Of a stretch of 64,000 nt of DNA, positions 1-11,100 are shown piece after piece. Source of the stretch: Climacium dendroides (Eukaryota > Streptophyta > Bryopsida > Hypnales > Climaciaceae); NCBI GenBank assembly GCA_950106755.1, contig OX467086.1, positions 18,804,001 to 18,868,000 on the forward strand, read 5' to 3'. The notes beneath the pieces were generated by a model. That model was not told the DNA's origin, did no database searches, and saw only the letters and a list, made by a program, of their open reading frames with translations. A program made the translations under genes and the position numbers. Every line of letters starts with the position of its first letter. Position 1 is the stretch's first letter.

Positions 1-772
1 ATAGAAATCAAATGATAACTACTATAATGCATGTATTGTCTCATGTGTGAAGATGGAAGGGGAAGCTACCACCAACTTTACAAATTCAAGCGGACAATAC
101 TACTCGTGAGAATAAGAACGTATACATATTTGCATTATGTACAGTTCTAGTGGATATGGACTTTTTCCAAAAGGTACAATTCAACTTTCTAATTGTTGAG
201 CATACGCATGAAGATATTGACCAACGATTCAACAATGAAGAGAAAGAATATTGATTCTATAGATGAGATGTTGGCTTTGGTAGAAAAAAGAACGTCGTAC
301 ATAGAGGCATTTGTAAGTGCACGTTAGTTGGAAAAATGTTTGAAATTGGAAGTCTTTCATCACATTACATCTTCTAAAAGAGGAGAGTAATTAACAAAGA
401 TCACGTTTCCACACCATATGAGATTCTATATGGAGAATGGAGTGCTTAAGGTGTAGTACAAACATTTCAATAAAGATGCATGGAGACAAACAGAAGGACA
501 CATGTGCTTGCAATCCTTACCTACGACAAAAAAGAAACTAGTTCTAATAGAAGTATTTACAACAAATGAAAGAAAGTTGAGGGCTTTGGAAGATTTCATC
601 ATTTGTAAAGAGAAATGTGTGGAGAGAAGATGGAATGTATTGAAGAATCTCAAAATAATTAACAAAACAGAAAAATTCATAAAATATTTAAAAGAGTTTC
701 CCAATTTGGATAGAACTATAGAGACAAACAAGCCATTTTGACCATTAGGCTTTGCAGATAATAGCAAAGAGA
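1..772 (+). pseudogene. HTHEDIDQ-signature transposon-type protein, 5' half (broken)
   Basis: This is the left half of a decayed gene interrupted by the 773-13,168 insertion. Readable blocks include ADNTTRENKN (about 90-120) followed by FNFLIVEHTHEDIDQRF (about 180-230). This combination recalls a family of transposon-type proteins (DUF7869-like) in which REN-KN and GHTHEDID are conserved; here the G of the second block is E. A frameshift lies between about 235 and 260. After it the frame stays readable from PHHMRFYMENGV (about 409-444) to FADNSKE (ending near 771), with scattered stops, including a TGA at 739-741 where Trp is likely. The same frame resumes at 13,171. Catalytic function is unknown to me. 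The family assignment rests on memory of the motif and is moderate. Confidence 0.5.
764..772. repeat. 9-bp target-site duplication, left copy
   Basis: GCAAAGAGA occurs here and again exactly at 13,169-13,177, immediately outside two inverted termini. A 9-bp duplication is typical of Mutator-like elements. Removing one copy plus the insertion restores a continuous reading frame in the split host gene. Confidence 0.75.
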
Positions 773-825
773 TCAACGACGCTAGCATGTGAGCATGTGA
801 GCATGTGAGCATGAGCCTATGAGTA
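773..825 (+). repeat. Left terminal inverted repeat
   Basis: It contains GACGCTAGC followed by repeated GCATGTGA units and GAGCCTATGAG. It matches the reverse complement of 13,124-13,168 apart from substitutions and one fewer TGTGAGC unit on the right. A similar terminus in the same orientation occurs at 43,115. Confidence 0.7.
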
Positions 826-1446
826 GTGAGCAGGAATTATGTGAGCTTGAAGACTACAAATTTGAATTATGATATAATTTCTAATTTTTTTAGTTAAAAA
901 TTTAAAAATATTGATTTTTTTCAGCAAAGTTTATTTTTAGAAAAATATGACCTATTGCCACAAAACTCATGACCGTGGATTTAAAAGCCTAGAAAGTTGG
1001 CGCTATTGCAAGTTTAAATTTTATATCTAGGTTTATTGGTTTAAATCACGTTTTTAAAGTCAGTATTAGAGTAGGCTTATAAAGTGAAAGTACAAATAAT
1101 TAATCCAAAGGAAATTCTAAAATTGACAAAAAGACAAATGCAATGAAAATATTAAAAAAAATTCTACATCTTACAAACAGTAAAATATCTTTTCATTGCA
1201 ACAAGGAATACATATTGAAATATAAATATAATACTTTGCAATATATGCAAATTTTAAAGATAATATATTGGTACTATAGATTTACTTCATATCATGCTAA
1301 TACTTGTCAACTAACTTGTTCACCAACTTCAATTGTACGTCTTGATGATTCCGGCAGCAACAACCACTTGCTTAATTTCATCCAAACTGAAGGTAAGGGC
1401 GTGGATGAATGTATCTATCTTGTAATACAATTTGTAGAAGTAACGG
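826..1446. other. Non-coding left end of the TIR element
   Basis: AT-rich DNA with no convincing coding frame. It aligns by eye, in the same orientation, with 43,180-43,765. Shared words include ACATATTG, TACTTCATAT and CACGTCTTGATGAT-like blocks, and similarity stops near 1,446 (GTAGAAGTAAC). That endpoint marks where the nested gypsy relic begins. Confidence 0.6.
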
Positions 1447-1524
1447 TGCCGTATTGAGAGAGTTTGCTTCGGGAAATCACGAAGATTCTAGTTGCGACTG
1501 GGAATAGTTTTGCTATGGGTTTTG

Positions 1525-1620
1525 TCAAATCTTCGTATCTTGAGTCTTTGGTCTTCAATCTTCAAAACTTGAATCTTCACTTGACTCTTCACTCGAATCT
1601 TCACTTGATCTTCCGTTGGC
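1525..1620. repeat. CTTGAATCTTCA-type short repeats
   Basis: Imperfect 12-15-bp units built on CTTGAATCTTCAC and CTTGAGTCTTTG recur here and again near 2,000-2,060. They lie in the 3' non-coding part of the gypsy relic, possibly within its old LTR. Confidence 0.5.
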
Positions 1621-2179
1621 CTATCTTGTAGTGGTTCTATAGGGCCAAGGGTAAATGTATGTAATAAGAAACAAGTCTTCGGACGAGTAAAACGGGACGG
1701 CCAAATCACGAGCTGACCGTCCGGAAATTGGCTCCTAAACTCAAACCTACGGTGACTAGGAAGCGCCTTTCACTAGTAGGAACAACATAGAAGATCAACT
1801 ATGTGGGTGATCAATCCCACTTCGTCGCCACAAACATAAAATGGAGCTAATACTGTCATAAGAATGACTCCATAGCCCGCAATCAAGTTTACAATGCAAA
1901 ATTTAAATAACAACTAGCCCCCAAAATAGGTTGGGAAAATAAGAAATTCACAACGAGCCTCCAAAACCGGCTAGAAAAAACAAGCTACAAGCCACAACAC
2001 ACGAATCTTCAACATTCTTCCACTTTGAGTCTCAAATCTTCAATCTTGAGTCTTGAAAACTTCTTTCACTCACAAACTTGAAGAAATTCCAACAAAAACT
2101 AAGAAAAACTAAGTCCCAAGCAAGTTGCAAACTTTGATCTAGTATAACAGATGCTCTAGGAGCTCAAATTCTGAGTGCT

Positions 2180-2960
2180 TTAGCAATTTTAGAAAGCTAA
2201 CAGCACAATCTAATCACTCACAAAATTTGAAACTATTCTAAGATACTGTCCAAAAGTTATTAAAGGGCAAAGTAGAAGTCTTCTTCTTCCTTACTAACCA
2301 AACACTGCCTCTTTAAACCTCAATAACTTTTTATTACAAGATCGAAATACTATGTGTGAGAGCAATTTGAAAAGCTCTCACTACTATCTATAAGTTGTGA
2401 AAATATTACAATAATCTAAGATACTATCCAAAAGTTATGAGAGGTAGAGTCTCGGCCTTCTCAAACAAGAAGGTAGAAATCTTCTTAACCTTTGATACTT
2501 CATAACTTTTGCATTACAACTCCAAATTATATAAATAAACACAATTTAAAAAAATAAAATGATAATCTAAAACATATTAAAGTTTCAATTCCATCAAAGA
2601 AAACTGACCAAAAGTTGTAGGCGTTGAAGTTACGGCCTTTTTCCTTCAAGTTCAATCTCTACTCCAGACTTTGTCACCTCATAACTTTTTGATAAACACT
2701 CCAAACGACAAATATCATAGCTTTTTAGAAAGACATAAACAAGGACAATACACCTCCCAAATATCAAGTCAAATCAGTAAGTACTCCAAAAGTTATAGCT
2801 TGTTAAGACCTCTGACCTCTCAAAGGAGATCCTTGAGTCTTTACAATTTCAAACTTTCATAATTTTTGACTCCCAACTCCAAATTCAACTTACAAACACT
2901 CTTTGAAAAGCTCTGAATACAAGGAATGTTGTGCCAAATTTTCATTACTCAATTGTGTAT
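2180..2960. repeat. ~179-bp diverged tandem repeats
   Basis: The anchor CCAAAAGTT(A/G)T recurs near 2,249, 2,428, 2,608 and 2,785, giving periods of 179, 180 and 177 bp. Each unit also has CATAACTTTT and ACTCCAAAT or similar, followed by CAATTTGAAAAGCTC-like words. There is no coding frame. It is part of the 3' region of the gypsy relic. Confidence 0.65.
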
Positions 2961-3305
2961 TCTTCATGAGCTACATTCACTCGAAATTCGGCCAAAAACC
3001 TCCCAAAACACATACACACTCTTCACTTCCTTTCTCCACCAACTAAGCATCTTTTCCCTCTTTTCCTCCCCATCTAAAGTGAAGGGTGGGGTATATCAGC
3101 CCATGCCCCTACCAAGATCCCACCTAAGATTCCAAACTAAATCCCCATTCACACTCTCCCTTAACTCCACACTTCAAGTTAAATACTATCACTAATTTTT
3201 CATTCTACATTAATAATCACACACTGTGATTTCAATAAAATACTCGAAGTAAAAACTAACATCCAATAAATGCTCACTAGAGGTAAAAAATTAGAGTTTC
3301 AATCA

Positions 3306-3770
3306 AAGCTTTATTCCATTTGCAGAAAGTTGAGAATGTGTTTGATGATGGTAGCAACATAATTTACACGCTCGACTTTCATCAATGGGTTGACTGGACC
3401 TTCCAACCAACGTTAGTGGCCATAACTACCTTCCACCGGCCAAACCATACAATAGTACCGATCGATGTTTTTGCCCTCATAACTCGCCTTGAATGTCACT
3501 TCCCGAATGCCCGGCTCAATACACCCAACTTGGAGCAAGATCACCAAAACACAAGCATCAGAATCAAGATTTCCGTGCCATCGCCACTCTATGCGAGGTT
3601 ACTTCGGTGGTCGAGAAGGCCCAACTTCATCTCGAGGATGCCTAAGTGGCAATGCAAGATCTTGCACCAAAAAGGGCTGTTCTGGTAGTTGTAACAAGGA
3701 AAGCACGAATTCAGCCTCCAGTTGAGGCTCTTCATCTTGAGACTCAGAAAAACCCTTTAGTTTGACATTC
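3306..3770 (-). pseudogene. Unrecognised minus-strand ORF remnant
   Basis: The minus strand reads as about 150 codons with only two stops, one in a PPK-stop-PRIEW context and one after EGSYGH. Readable parts include GFSESQDEEPQLEAEF, LVILLQVGCIEPGIREV and YEGKNIDRYYCMVWP. The base composition is less AT-rich than its surroundings and it lies on the pol strand, downstream of integrase. It may be an extra 3' ORF of the relic or captured host sequence. I do not recognise the family. Confidence 0.3.
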
Positions 3771-4038
3771 TAACTCTAAAGTAGGAAACAAAATCCACTA
3801 TTGAAAAACAATGAAGCTCTAAGGCAAACTGTTCTCTTATATATATATTGGAACGACGTCACCTTGAAGCTATCTAATAAAATATATTATAATATGTTTT
3901 TATATAATACACAAATCTACAATAGGACATTCACCCCCTTTAAACTTGCACATCCTCCGGTATGTGCCAAGTTTAGTCATAAAAAATATCTTGGATTCCA
4001 TCAACTGCATCCTACAAGTTTTCATCGTCCTCTTCATC

Positions 4039-5085
4039 TTATTGGTCATCATTCATCTCTTGTAGATCCTTTATTGATTGAAGATCATCGAGATGATACT
4101 TCCCACTTGTTCGGAAGACCTTAACTCGTTTTTCAACCACCGCTACACGTAAAGAAACTCCATCTAATTCTCGGAGTGAATAAGTGCCGTTTGAATGTAC
4201 TTTAACAACCACGTAAGGGCCAAACCATCTTTTGGCAAACTTTCTCACGGTGCTATGTTGATGTTCCAATGTACTATCAAACACTAGTACCCAATCTCCC
4301 TCTATGATCTTGTGCACCCTTAATTGATGTGTTTTATCGAATCTCTCTTTATTGCTTAGTCTGGCAGCTTTCATCTTTTCCCTTGCTATTTCAAGGTCTT
4401 CAGGTAACCTTCCAAGCTATTGAATACGAAGTTCCAACAGTCTTTCTCTGCTTATGTCATCCTCCCATGAAAGAAACATCCAAGTAGGAATGTCTTGCTC
4501 CACTGACATGATTGGTTTTTGTCCAAATATTAGCTCTACAGGCATGTAACCAGTGACGGTGCTGTGAGTCATTCTGTCAGCCCATAGAGCAAACGGAAGC
4601 AATTTTAGCCACAAATTTGGTTTTTCTTTGCAGGCCTCTACCAAAGCATGGATGATAGGAGGATGTCCTCTCTCAATTTTGCCATTAGTCTTTAGATTAT
4701 AAGTTGTTGTAAGCTTCAATTGCACTTCATACCGTTGGAAAAATTCCTTGGCTTCAGTGGCATTCAATTCTCCTCTATCAGCTCTCATTTGGCCAATGCT
4801 TCCATATTAGCTAAAAATGTCTTCAAGAATAAATCGACATACATTTTTTGTTGTCTTAGTCCTCAGAGCCCTTCCTTCAACAAAGTTTGAAAGCTCTTCT
4901 CGAGCCAAAATAAGGTACTTCATTCCCCTCATTGCATTTGGCATAGCGACCAAATCAATCATCCATTGAAAATGGATAGTAATAGGGTAGGTAGGATGCA
5001 ATTCATCTTTGTGCCGCACCTTAGATTGTAATTGGCAAACTACACAAGATGCTACAAACTCTTCAACATCTTTGTAGAATCCTTT
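4039..5085 (-). pseudogene. Gypsy integrase (broken)
   Basis: Three pieces lie in one frame (4,807-5,019, 4,417-4,788, 4,039-4,374), separated by stops. The zinc-binding part begins just upstream in the HDTHWTGHRG block at about 5,100-5,160. The catalytic core is recognisable from FQWMIDLVAMP (first Asp), then FFQRYEVQLKLTTTYN and KTNGKIERGHP (the usual N-G-x-x-E region). The C-terminal piece reads WVLVFDSTLE, RWFGPYVVVKV and LRELDG, a standard gypsy integrase end. No chromodomain follows. It cannot be functional. Confidence 0.75.
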
Positions 5086-5939
5086 CTACCAATACCTCTC
5101 CTTGATCTTTGTATACGTGGCCCAAATGCCCCTATGGCCAGTCCAATGTGTATCATGAAACTCCTTTAAGACTAGGCTTTTAGTATCAGAGTCTCCTACC
5201 ACTCTCAATGACATTTCACCAGTTCTTTTTGTCCTCTTCCATAAAAATCCATCTTTCAATAGGAAACCATAAGATTGATGTCTAATGTCTTTGAAAGTCT
5301 TGTCCATCCAACCTTCTTGCCTTTCCATGGTACTCAAATAAAGTCCAATGTCTTTTAACTTTCCTTCATATAACTCTGTTTTGAAAGGCAAAGCTCCTGT
5401 GGATGAACTCTTCCCATTTGTTGTCATCACATAGCTCTCATGAGATATTTCTTCACTGGTTTCTTCAGCCATCATCTCCTTTTCACTGAAATACCTTGCT
5501 CTAAACAACATATCGACAGCACAATTATTTTTGCCTTCAATGTGAACTAGAATAGGATTCAAAGATTTGATGTAGGCAATCCATCGTAGCATAGCAATGT
5601 CTGGTGAATTACAATTTGCTATCATCCCCAACAAAGGTAGGCAATCGGTCTCTACTACCACTTCTGCTCCAATTAGGTAGTTTCTGTCAGCCTTGAGAGC
5701 TGTGAGTGCACCCTATAGTTCTCTCTTGACTTATGGATATGCTCTTTGAGGCTCAGTCAAAATCCTTGTTCTAAATCGGATAGCAAATTTTTTCCTTCTT
5801 CATTATTTTGTCCAATTGCCCATCCAATTGCAATGGGACTTGTATCAACAGTCACTATGACCGGTCTTCCACAATCATAACTCACTTGCTTAAGAACCGG
5901 TGGCGATCTCAAAATTTTCTTCAACTCTCCTATAGCCAA
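5086..5939 (-). pseudogene. Gypsy RNase H and linker (broken)
   Basis: The frame at 5,757-5,939 has VIVTVDTSPIAIGWAIGQ, the first Asp block of RNase H. The piece 5,086-5,661 has VVETDCLPLLGMIAN and LVHIEGKNNCAVDMLFRA, where functional copies normally read VADxLSR. A frame change separates the two. The last part leads into the integrase zinc finger (HDTHWTGHRG). Confidence 0.7.
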
Positions 5940-5954
5940 ATCTTGTTCATGTTG

Positions 5955-7261
5955 TCAAAGAAATTTGTTCTTCTTACGCAAAAGTTTGTACAATGGCTTT
6001 GATATATGAGCAAAATGAGGGATCCAAATTTGGTAAAAGACACAGGCTCCCAAAAACCTCCTTACTTCGGTGACGTTGCTACATGCTTTCATTCTTTCAA
6101 TAGCATCGACCTTCTCAGAATTAGGTTTTCTTCCATAAGAACCACATAAGTGTCCAACCACCAAAATCTCATCAACCCCAAACTTTGACTTCTCAATAGA
6201 GAAAGTTAAGTTCACTTCTTCAAGTTTATTTAAGATTTTGGCCACATCTTTGATATGATTACTCACAAAGACTCTGCAACCGTCATTTTGAACCCTCAAG
6301 TCTTTTTTCTTCTCTTCACACCCTTTCATAGGAATGTCATCCACAAAAGGTATGGTCTTCTCGGGCACAAAGTCTCTTAGGATCTGATTCATGGCGCTTT
6401 GTATATGTACCACTGAATTAGTGGCACCTTGAGGCAATGTGCACATGCACAATAAACCAAGTGGAGTTTTCATGGTTGTCAAATCTCTGCTCTCAGTAGC
6501 CAATTGGAATTGATCGTAACCAGAGTATAGGTCTCCAATGGAATAAATAGCATGTCCAGCAAATGCTTCAGCCACTTCATCAACAATTAGACTAGATCCT
6601 TTGTTTCTAATGGTCACTTATTAGCAGGTTGCATGTCTTGAATAAATCTCAATGCACCAAACTTTTTTGGAACAGTAAACCATCGGTTTGAATAGGGAGC
6701 CATTGATGGCTCAAATATGCCCATTTTCATTTTCTCCTTTAGTAACTGTACTAATTTTGGAAGTAGAACTCTAGGCACAAGTATAGGCTTTAAATCCCAT
6801 GGCACATGTGGTACCGTAAAGATAACCATTGGTGCAACAACGCTTGGTTGGACACATCCAATCTCATCTAGCGAAGAATCAAAGGCTTTGTCATGTTTTG
6901 AAAGCATGTCTCGGAACTTCTCCCTTTCTAGTTCCAATAAAAAGTCATCGCTTCCAATCATTAACTTTGCCAATGTTTCTTCCGTAAACTTATGTCCAAT
7001 TTTCTTGACTTCTCTTAGACTTGGCTCTTTCTCTGCTTGTCTGATATGTTTGTCAATGTCTGAAGGAAGTTGAGTCGCCACAGGCTTGACCTTTTTGGCC
7101 ACTATTTTGTATTTCATATTAACCATAACTTCGTGTTCCAACATATGGCTATGGCTTAAATGATGTTCTCTTGCTATCTTTGATATATCATCGTACAATG
7201 CTTGTGAATGAATTTCAATCACAGCATTTTCAACATCATCTCTTGGCCTATCTACATGCAA
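5955..7261 (-). pseudogene. Gypsy reverse transcriptase (broken)
   Basis: The N-terminal piece (6,614-7,261) ends in SNRWFTVPKKFGALRFIQDM. The catalytic piece (5,955-6,617) has GDLYSGYDQFQLA, TPLGLLCMCTLPQGATNSV and the active site FVDDIP, then RRFLGACVFYQIW. The YDQ and FVDD variants differ from common plant gypsy elements and remind me of lineages known from fungi and from non-flowering plants; that placement is from memory and weak. The two pieces are in different frames that overlap by a few bases, so a frameshift has occurred. Confidence 0.75.
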
Positions 7262-7590
7262 GTTTTATAATACTTGCAAAATATCATTGGTGATGCCAAT
7301 CTCTTCATAAACTCCAGAGATATGCTCATCGTTGAGAATCACCTTCATTTTTTTAAAGTTTTTCTCTGATTTTCTTATGGCCCTTCTATATACAGGATGT
7401 ATATTCTTCATAGTCGTGAAACTCAAAAATTTGTCCTTAATCACACTAGAAAATCCAATCCCATCACTAGTATGTACATCGGGGAATTTGGAAGTTTTAC
7501 TTCCTTCTGCACCCGTGGCTCCCCTTGCTCCACGAGTGCTCTTTAGAAATCCGGAAAGTTTTGAGAAGTTGGTAGAAGACCTTCTCTAAG

Positions 7591-7989
7591 TTAGATTCGA
7601 TGTCTTTCGTTGTCATGCCTCACTATTAAGAATTGCAATGACTTCTTGCTATCAATACTCCGGATACGAGCATAATGAGATCCATCATCCAACACTTTGG
7701 TTTCCATACGTGAAGCAGTGAAAAATGGTTGGCCCAAAAGAACTGGATAAGCTCCAGAGTTTTGAACAAAGAAATTTTGTTCAACCACCACATTTCCAAT
7801 CTTGGCTGGCACTGCAGGACAAGCTCTGTATAATCGAGTTTGTCTAGTGTTGGCTGCTCGCATGATCCAACCATGATCGGTATCAATTGGCCATTTGCCT
7901 TTCTCATAAAGCTGGCGAGATACGATGTTGATTTCTAAACCATGGTCAACAAAGGCTAAAACCGATTCATCTAGCCCTCCAAGCTTCAC
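7591..7989 (-). pseudogene. Gypsy aspartic protease (fragment)
   Basis: The frame reads LAFVDHGLEINIVSRQLYEK, the place of the D-[ST]-G active site, here DHG. It continues through AYPVLLGQPFF, which matches the usual ILG[RQ]PF motif of retropepsins. About 330 bp of poorly readable linker (7,262-7,590) separates it from the RT piece. No gag is seen upstream. Confidence 0.65.
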
Positions 7990-8149
7990 CTTTGTTTCGG
8001 TAGTAGCTCTAGCCCAAAATGGTTGATGAAATTCGGGCTTGTCTTCTTGATCTCTAGTATTAATGATTTCTATACGAAATGGTATATATTATTGTATATA
8101 CATGTAGACTAAAACTTGTTCTAATCTTCATGTGCACATTGTTCTTGAG

Positions 8150-11100
8150 ATGTTGACAGAAGGAAATCTACAAGCACAAAAAGTTGATGCCGCACTTCAA
8201 CCTCTTTCTCAAGATGAACTTGAGTTACAGTTGTATGGATTCTTGAAGAAGGAGACTGTGAATACTTCTTCTCGTCTTGAGCGGTTGGGGTATCAACCAC
8301 GAACTAAATCAAAAATCAATATTCTTTTATGTCGTATGATATCTCTACCGGTGGTGAGGCCTTTCTTGAAGAATGATGTCATGAATTTAGCTGCACACTT
8401 TGTTACTTGTGGTTACATGGAAGGAAATGGAGTTTTCTATGTTGCCTTGGAGAACAATGAAGGGAAGACAATAGATGTTACGGATGAAATCATCAAAACA
8501 TGGAGTCCAAACTAGGTGAGAGCAAATGCTGCATTTGAGAGAGAATTGCAAAATGATGAGGATCTCAAAGTTTTTTCTGGCAAGATGTTTATGGTATGGG
8601 ATGGCAATCATCGTTTGCAAGCATGGATGCCTCTTATCAACCGAGATCATGCAGATGACTTTCAATGGCATTGTGTTGTTGAAAGTATTATTTTAAAGGT
8701 TAAAGGGGATGTTGCAACTATGCTGACAGCATTACATGAAGACAATTGGTAAACCATTATATTTCTTGATCTCTTTTTATTTTATTCATTTATTTTGTTT
8801 TCCAAGTTTGTTTCACTTGAATCATTATCTATATTGTTATTCTGCATTCTTTTATTTCAAAGGGTTTTTTTATATGTTCTAATATAATAAATTTTATTTT
8901 GGCAGGCAAAATCAGAAGTCCCATGTCTCCATAAATCTTGTTCACAAGCTCTATCGCATTCAAAATATTGCCGGACAGCCACTCTTGTATTTTGAAAAAC
9001 TTGTTTCTAAGGAGGATCTTGTTGCAGCTGAAGCCAAGCAAAAATCGAAATAGAGAACTTGGTTCACTTTAACTCTTGAGGCTCTAAATGGAGTCTTATA
9101 CCAGGTTCATTTCTTCATTTTCTTTTCTAGTTTTCAAATTTCTTGTTTAGGTTTAGGTTGAATGTTTAGGTTTCTTGACATTAACTCTTTTTTTAATTGC
9201 ATTTCATATCTCTTCCTCTACTATTCAAAACATTTGTTATCATTTGCATTTATGTTTATTCTTACATATTCTTCACTTTTTGCAGCAAGAATTGAGGGAT
9301 GCTGCTGCTGCTGCTCAAAGAAAATTCTATGAGAAGTATCTCAATCCAGTGGATTGAACTTCAAGTGCAATTTCTGAGTGGGTTTCAAAAGCTGTTGATA
9401 AGGTCAAGGTAGCTTCTCATTCAAAATTTCAGAAACAACTTCCCATTGCAGATCCAAAGCATACGAGCACATTTTTAGAGCAGATAAAGTTTCACTATGA
9501 AACTCATGATGACAATCTGGAGATGATCCAAGAAAAACTTTGGATGTTGGCAACTTCAGCGATGGATATTTCTATAAAGATCAAGTGGCTTGAGAGATGG
9601 AATAGTCTCCTTCTTTTCGTGAGACTCTCAAATTCTCTAAACCAAAATTCAGTGATCTCAAATTTCCTGAGTGGCTTCATAAAGCTACGTGGTGGGCTCA
9701 AGTGAGTACTTATCTTTCTTTCCTATTGTTTTAGTATTAATTCCTTGAACCTTTTGGATCAATCAAAAATTCAAAATATTCTTCTAATTTACAATTTATG
9801 TGCATGGCAGTTGGCTATTGAGACAGAAAAACTCTTCAATGCCACAGTGGCAGATTTGGACGTATCTATTAACTATCTTTCCAATGATATGGATCCCTTG
9901 CCTACTATTTTTGATTATGTAGAGACTATGCGCATATTGTTGTGGGATACTGCATTCTTCCGTGAATTTACTGTCGATAAGGGGGTTCACAAGAACAACA
10001 AGATAGACAAGCAATTCAACTTCAAATCAGCCATGCAAAGGGTGCTTTATAGATACTTTAAGTATGTTCTCTTCTTTGCCAAAGCTATTTCCAAAACTCC
10101 CACTTTCTTTGCCAATTATTTCGACAAAGAAAGTGAAGAGTGCATGTTTACAGAGGGGATCATGGAATCTTGGGATTCCATGCATTGGGAAAAATGTGGG
10201 TGGTATTTGGATTGTCCCCTCCAAATACCACCAACTTTTAATGTTGTCCTCCGAGATTCTATTGAGTTTGCCCTCAAGGATACAGCTATAGATGTTCTCA
10301 AGAAGGTCAGTAAGGATGCAGCCAAGAAGACCAAGAAGACCAAGTCTAAGAAGTTGGTGGTTGAACTTGATGATTCCAATGAAGATGTACCAGTTCAAGA
10401 TACTTTGAAGAATCTTGTTGTTATTATACCTTCTTCTTTCGATGTTGAAGCAAAACTCCCTGCTTCAAAGCGCCAGAAGACATCTTCTACTTCCGTTGTT
10501 TTGGTACCAACCTCCTCTCCTACCTTTGAGCTAGCTCCCAAGCTTAAAGATATGATGAGTACATTGGCTCTTTTGTCTACCAATCCTACATCTCTTGATC
10601 TAATCTTGAATGATTATTTTGTTAGAATCGTTGAAGAGAAGAAGAAAAATGGTACATTTGGTACATCATATGACAACATTATGGCTTTTCTCTCAAAGGT
10701 CAGTTCATTTTTTTTATTTTTTTTATTTTCATCTCATTTTTATTATTATGAAATCATACATATTCTACCCAATTTACATCTTCTCATTTTGTTTTTTTAC
10801 AACTTTGACATCTTCTGTTATGAATTAACATTTTTGAAATTTATCTTTATAGGTCGGTGAAGGTAGAGAGTTGTTTTTTTATGGCAAAATTCAAAAGAGA
10901 CCAGCTGTGGACCTCATTATTGTAGAGTATCCAGATGGTCTTCCAGTTCCAGGGGTTTCAAATCCATCATCTGAAATTCCTCATTGGAATGCTAGCATTC
11001 CAAGTTTTCTCCATGTAATGATGGCATTCTCTCTCACCTATCTTCATGATGATGGAGCATTTATTCTATTTTATCCTGATACTTCTACGATGAAGAGAGA

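Larger units (their letters stand above)
1446..8100 (-). mobile_element. Nested, truncated Ty3/gypsy relic
   Basis: Minus-strand order is protease, reverse transcriptase, RNase H and integrase (7,989 down to 4,039), then a 3' region with 179-bp tandem repeats. No gag and no clear LTR pair are visible. The right edge passes directly into sequence shared with the second ParB element copy, so the 5' part is missing. Pol is broken by at least three frame changes and several stops. The relic occupies the space between the element's left end and its gene. Confidence 0.7.

Noticed and set aside
4039..4374. Chromodomain after the integrase of the gypsy relic
   Set aside because: The piece ends soon after LRELDG with no aromatic cage residues or chromodomain-like pattern.
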